From Solirubrobacteraceae bacterium (GTDB lineage: Bacteria > Actinomycetota > Thermoleophilia > Solirubrobacterales > Solirubrobacteraceae), in NCBI GenBank assembly GCA_025928415.1, contig JAICJK010000193.1, positions 1 to 5,653 on the forward strand: a DNA stretch of 5,653 nt. The letters are read 5' to 3'. Shown here in pieces: positions 4,493 to 5,653 of this stretch. Made by a program: the position numbers and the translations under genes. The stretch's first letter is position 1. Each line of letters starts with the position of its first letter. The notes under the pieces were generated by a model. It worked only from the letters and a program-made list of their open reading frames with translations. It ran no database searches and was not told where the DNA came from.

Positions 4493-4933
4493 TCAGGCGC
4501 GCTCGAGCGCGTCGATCTGGTCGACGCGGCGGGCGTGGCGGCCGCCCTCGAACTCCGTGCGCAGGAAGGCGGCGACGATCGCGTCGGCGTCGTCGGCGGC
4601 CAGCCGCCCGCCGGACAGCGTGACCACGTTGGCGTCGTTGTGGCGGCGCGACATCTCGGCCTCGGCCGGGTCGTGGGCGTTGACGGCGCGCACGCCGCGG
4701 ACCTTGTTGGCCACGATCGCCATCGCGTTGCCCGTGCCGCAGGCCAGCACGCCGGCGTCGGCGTCCCCGGAGGCGACCAGCGCCGCCGCCTCGCGCGCGT
4801 AGCCCGGGTAGTCGACCGAGTGCGGCGAGGTCGTCCCGACGTCGAGGATGCGGTGCCCGGCGGCGATGAGGCCCGCCTTGACGTGCTCCTTGAGGTGGTA
4901 GCCCGCGTGGTCGGATCCGATGACGATGTTCAC
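4493..4933 (-). CDS. rpiB: Ribose-5-phosphate isomerase B
   Basis: A 146-residue cytoplasmic sugar-phosphate isomerase of the RpiB/LacAB family, which interconverts ribose 5-phosphate and ribulose 5-phosphate in the pentose phosphate pathway and so feeds PRPP and nucleotide synthesis. Full family length. Visible landmarks: GSDHAG (6-11) with D8 and H9 of the phosphate/ring-opening site, DYPGYA (41-46), the catalytic ACGTGNAM loop with C65 and T67 (64-71), NKVRGVRA (76-83), and SRRHNDANV (95-103) with H98. C65 makes it like the E. coli enzyme rather than the mycobacterial type, which lacks this cysteine. Start is GTG at 4933 with a modest AGAGG five bases upstream. The 119-bp gap after tsaC contains TAGGTT (5002-4997), a weak -10 candidate, and GC-rich inverted repeats, so it may have its own promoter as well as read-through. 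Confidence 0.96.
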   Translation of the reverse strand: MNIVIGSDHAGYHLKEHVKAGLIAAGHRILDVGTTSPHSVDYPGYAREAAALVASGDADAGVLACGTGNAMAIVANKVRGVRAVNAHDPAEAEMSRRHNDANVVTLSGGRLAADDADAIVAAFLRTEFEGGRHARRVDQIDALERA

Positions 4934-5052
4934 GTGCGCCTCTTTGGCCGCGCCTGCAGGATGCTCGTCCCGGGGTCCCCGGGGCCAGGGACGCTGAACC
5001 TACCGCGCCGGGCGGCGGCGCCGCTCGCGCGCGCGCCGGGCGGGCGCTCACC

Positions 5053-5653
5053 TCAGCCCAGCGCTGCGGCCACGTCGGCCGGCGGCACCGCGCCGCGCCG
5101 CACGATCTCCCAGCGCCCGGCCGCCTCGTAGGCCCGCAGATCGACGACCGTCGAGGCGGTGCCGGGCAGCGGGCCGCCGTCGAGCACCAGGTCCGCGCCG
5201 CGGCGGATCGCCTCCGGGACGTCCGCGAGCCGGCGGGCGTCGGGGCCGCCGGACAGGTTGGCGCTCGACTGCAGGACGGGGCGGCCGACGGCGCTCAGGG
5301 CCGCCAGGGCGGGCGGCAGCGCGGGCACGCGCAGGCCCAGCGTGTCCGGGTCCGGGCCGCAGGCCGGGGCGAAGCGCCGCCGCGGGTTGGCCACCAGCAG
5401 CGTGACCGCGCCCGGCAGCAGCGCGCACAGCGCGTCGCGCGTGCGGGGGCCGAGCTCGGGCAGCGCGGCGAGCGCGACGGCGCGCGCGAAGAACATCACC
5501 GCCGCGGGCTTGGCGGGCGGGCGGCCCTTCAGGGCGTAGAGGCGCGCCACCGCGGCCTCTGCGTCCGGCGCGCAGGCCAGCCCGTAGACCGTGTCGGCGG
5601 GGAAGACCGCGACGCCGCCGGCGCTGACGCAGCGGTCGAGGCGCTCGGCGTCG
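5053..5653 (-). CDS. tsaC: L-threonylcarbamoyladenylate synthase (TsaC/Sua5, YrdC domain), 5' end outside window
   Basis: Makes threonylcarbamoyl-AMP from threonine, bicarbonate and ATP, the first step of the universal t6A37 modification of tRNAs that read ANN codons. The visible 199 residues cover almost the whole YrdC domain. Reading in from the right edge: DAERLDRCVSAGG, then VAVFPADTVYGLAC with the family T/S-DTVYGL signature, LYALKGRPPAKP with the basic nucleotide-binding motif, the later SSANLSGG motif and STVVDL. The frame is open through 5652, and conserved sequence lies upstream of the internal GTG at 5550, so that GTG is not the start; the true start is probably only a few codons beyond the edge. 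No Sua5 C-terminal domain follows, so it is the short TsaC-type form. First gene seen of the tsaC-rpiB-glyA-wecA series. The symbol sua5/ywlC is equally used. Confidence 0.95.
   Translation of the reverse strand, partial: DAERLDRCVSAGGVAVFPADTVYGLACAPDAEAAVARLYALKGRPPAKPAAVMFFARAVALAALPELGPRTRDALCALLPGAVTLLVANPRRRFAPACGPDPDTLGLRVPALPPALAALSAVGRPVLQSSANLSGGPDARRLADVPEAIRRGADLVLDGGPLPGTASTVVDLRAYEAAGRWEIVRRGAVPPADVAAALG

Noticed and set aside
3075..4802. A 575-codon plus-strand open frame across glyA and rpiB
   Set aside because: It is antisense to two clearly identified enzymes, has low-complexity composition typical of high-GC reverse frames, and shows no domain.
4967..4992. Inverted repeat GTCCC/GGGAC between tsaC and rpiB as a terminator
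   Set aside because: Only 5 bp with a 16-nt self-complementary loop; too weak to call beside the longer hairpins elsewhere in the window.
5004..5043. Direct repeat CGCGCCGGGCGG at 5004-5015 and 5032-5043
   Set aside because: Only two 12-bp copies of a low-complexity GC sequence in an intergenic gap; expected by chance at this base composition.
5053..5550. GTG at 5550 as the start of the tsaC gene
   Set aside because: The conserved DTVYGL region lies upstream in the same open frame, so this GTG is internal.

Overview
The window is very GC-rich (roughly three quarters G+C by eye), with third codon positions almost always G or C, GTG starts, and TANNNT-type -10 boxes. This points to a high-GC actinobacterium. 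The gene order and some divergent motifs would fit Thermoleophilia (Solirubrobacterales-like), but that placement is inference. No mobile element, CRISPR array, rRNA or tRNA was seen.

Right part (about 1786-5653, all minus strand) is a housekeeping cluster, transcribed right to left: tsaC/sua5-type tRNA threonylcarbamoyladenosine synthase (its first few codons lie beyond the right edge), rpiB, glyA and a wecA/tagO-type polyprenyl-phosphate sugar-phosphate transferase. The 143-bp rpiB-glyA gap holds a well-supported ZTP (pfl-type) riboswitch. It would tie serine hydroxymethyltransferase expression to ZTP/ZMP, the alarmone of 10-formyl-tetrahydrofolate shortage. A candidate extended -10 promoter sits directly at the 5' edge of the aptamer. 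In several actinobacteria the sua5-glyA-wecA block leads into the ATP synthase operon; here it stops at a convergent terminator-like hairpin facing a regulator gene.

Middle (1114-1734, plus strand): a TetR-family repressor resembling the EthR subgroup, apparently translated without a Shine-Dalgarno sequence.

Left part (1-1113, minus strand): divergent from the repressor is a promoter with good -35/-10 spacing, then two small unrecognised reading frames of 36 and 62 codons. Both have Shine-Dalgarno sequences and strong GC bias at codon position 3. They are separated and followed by perfect or near-perfect GC-rich hairpins at 812-847, 521-554 and 486-511. Next come a 121-residue single-domain cupin and, overlapping its stop codon, the first 34 codons of a protein with a signal peptide that runs off the left edge. 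This block is the least explained part of the window: two possible small peptides, layered RNA hairpins, and a nearby repressor that could control them.
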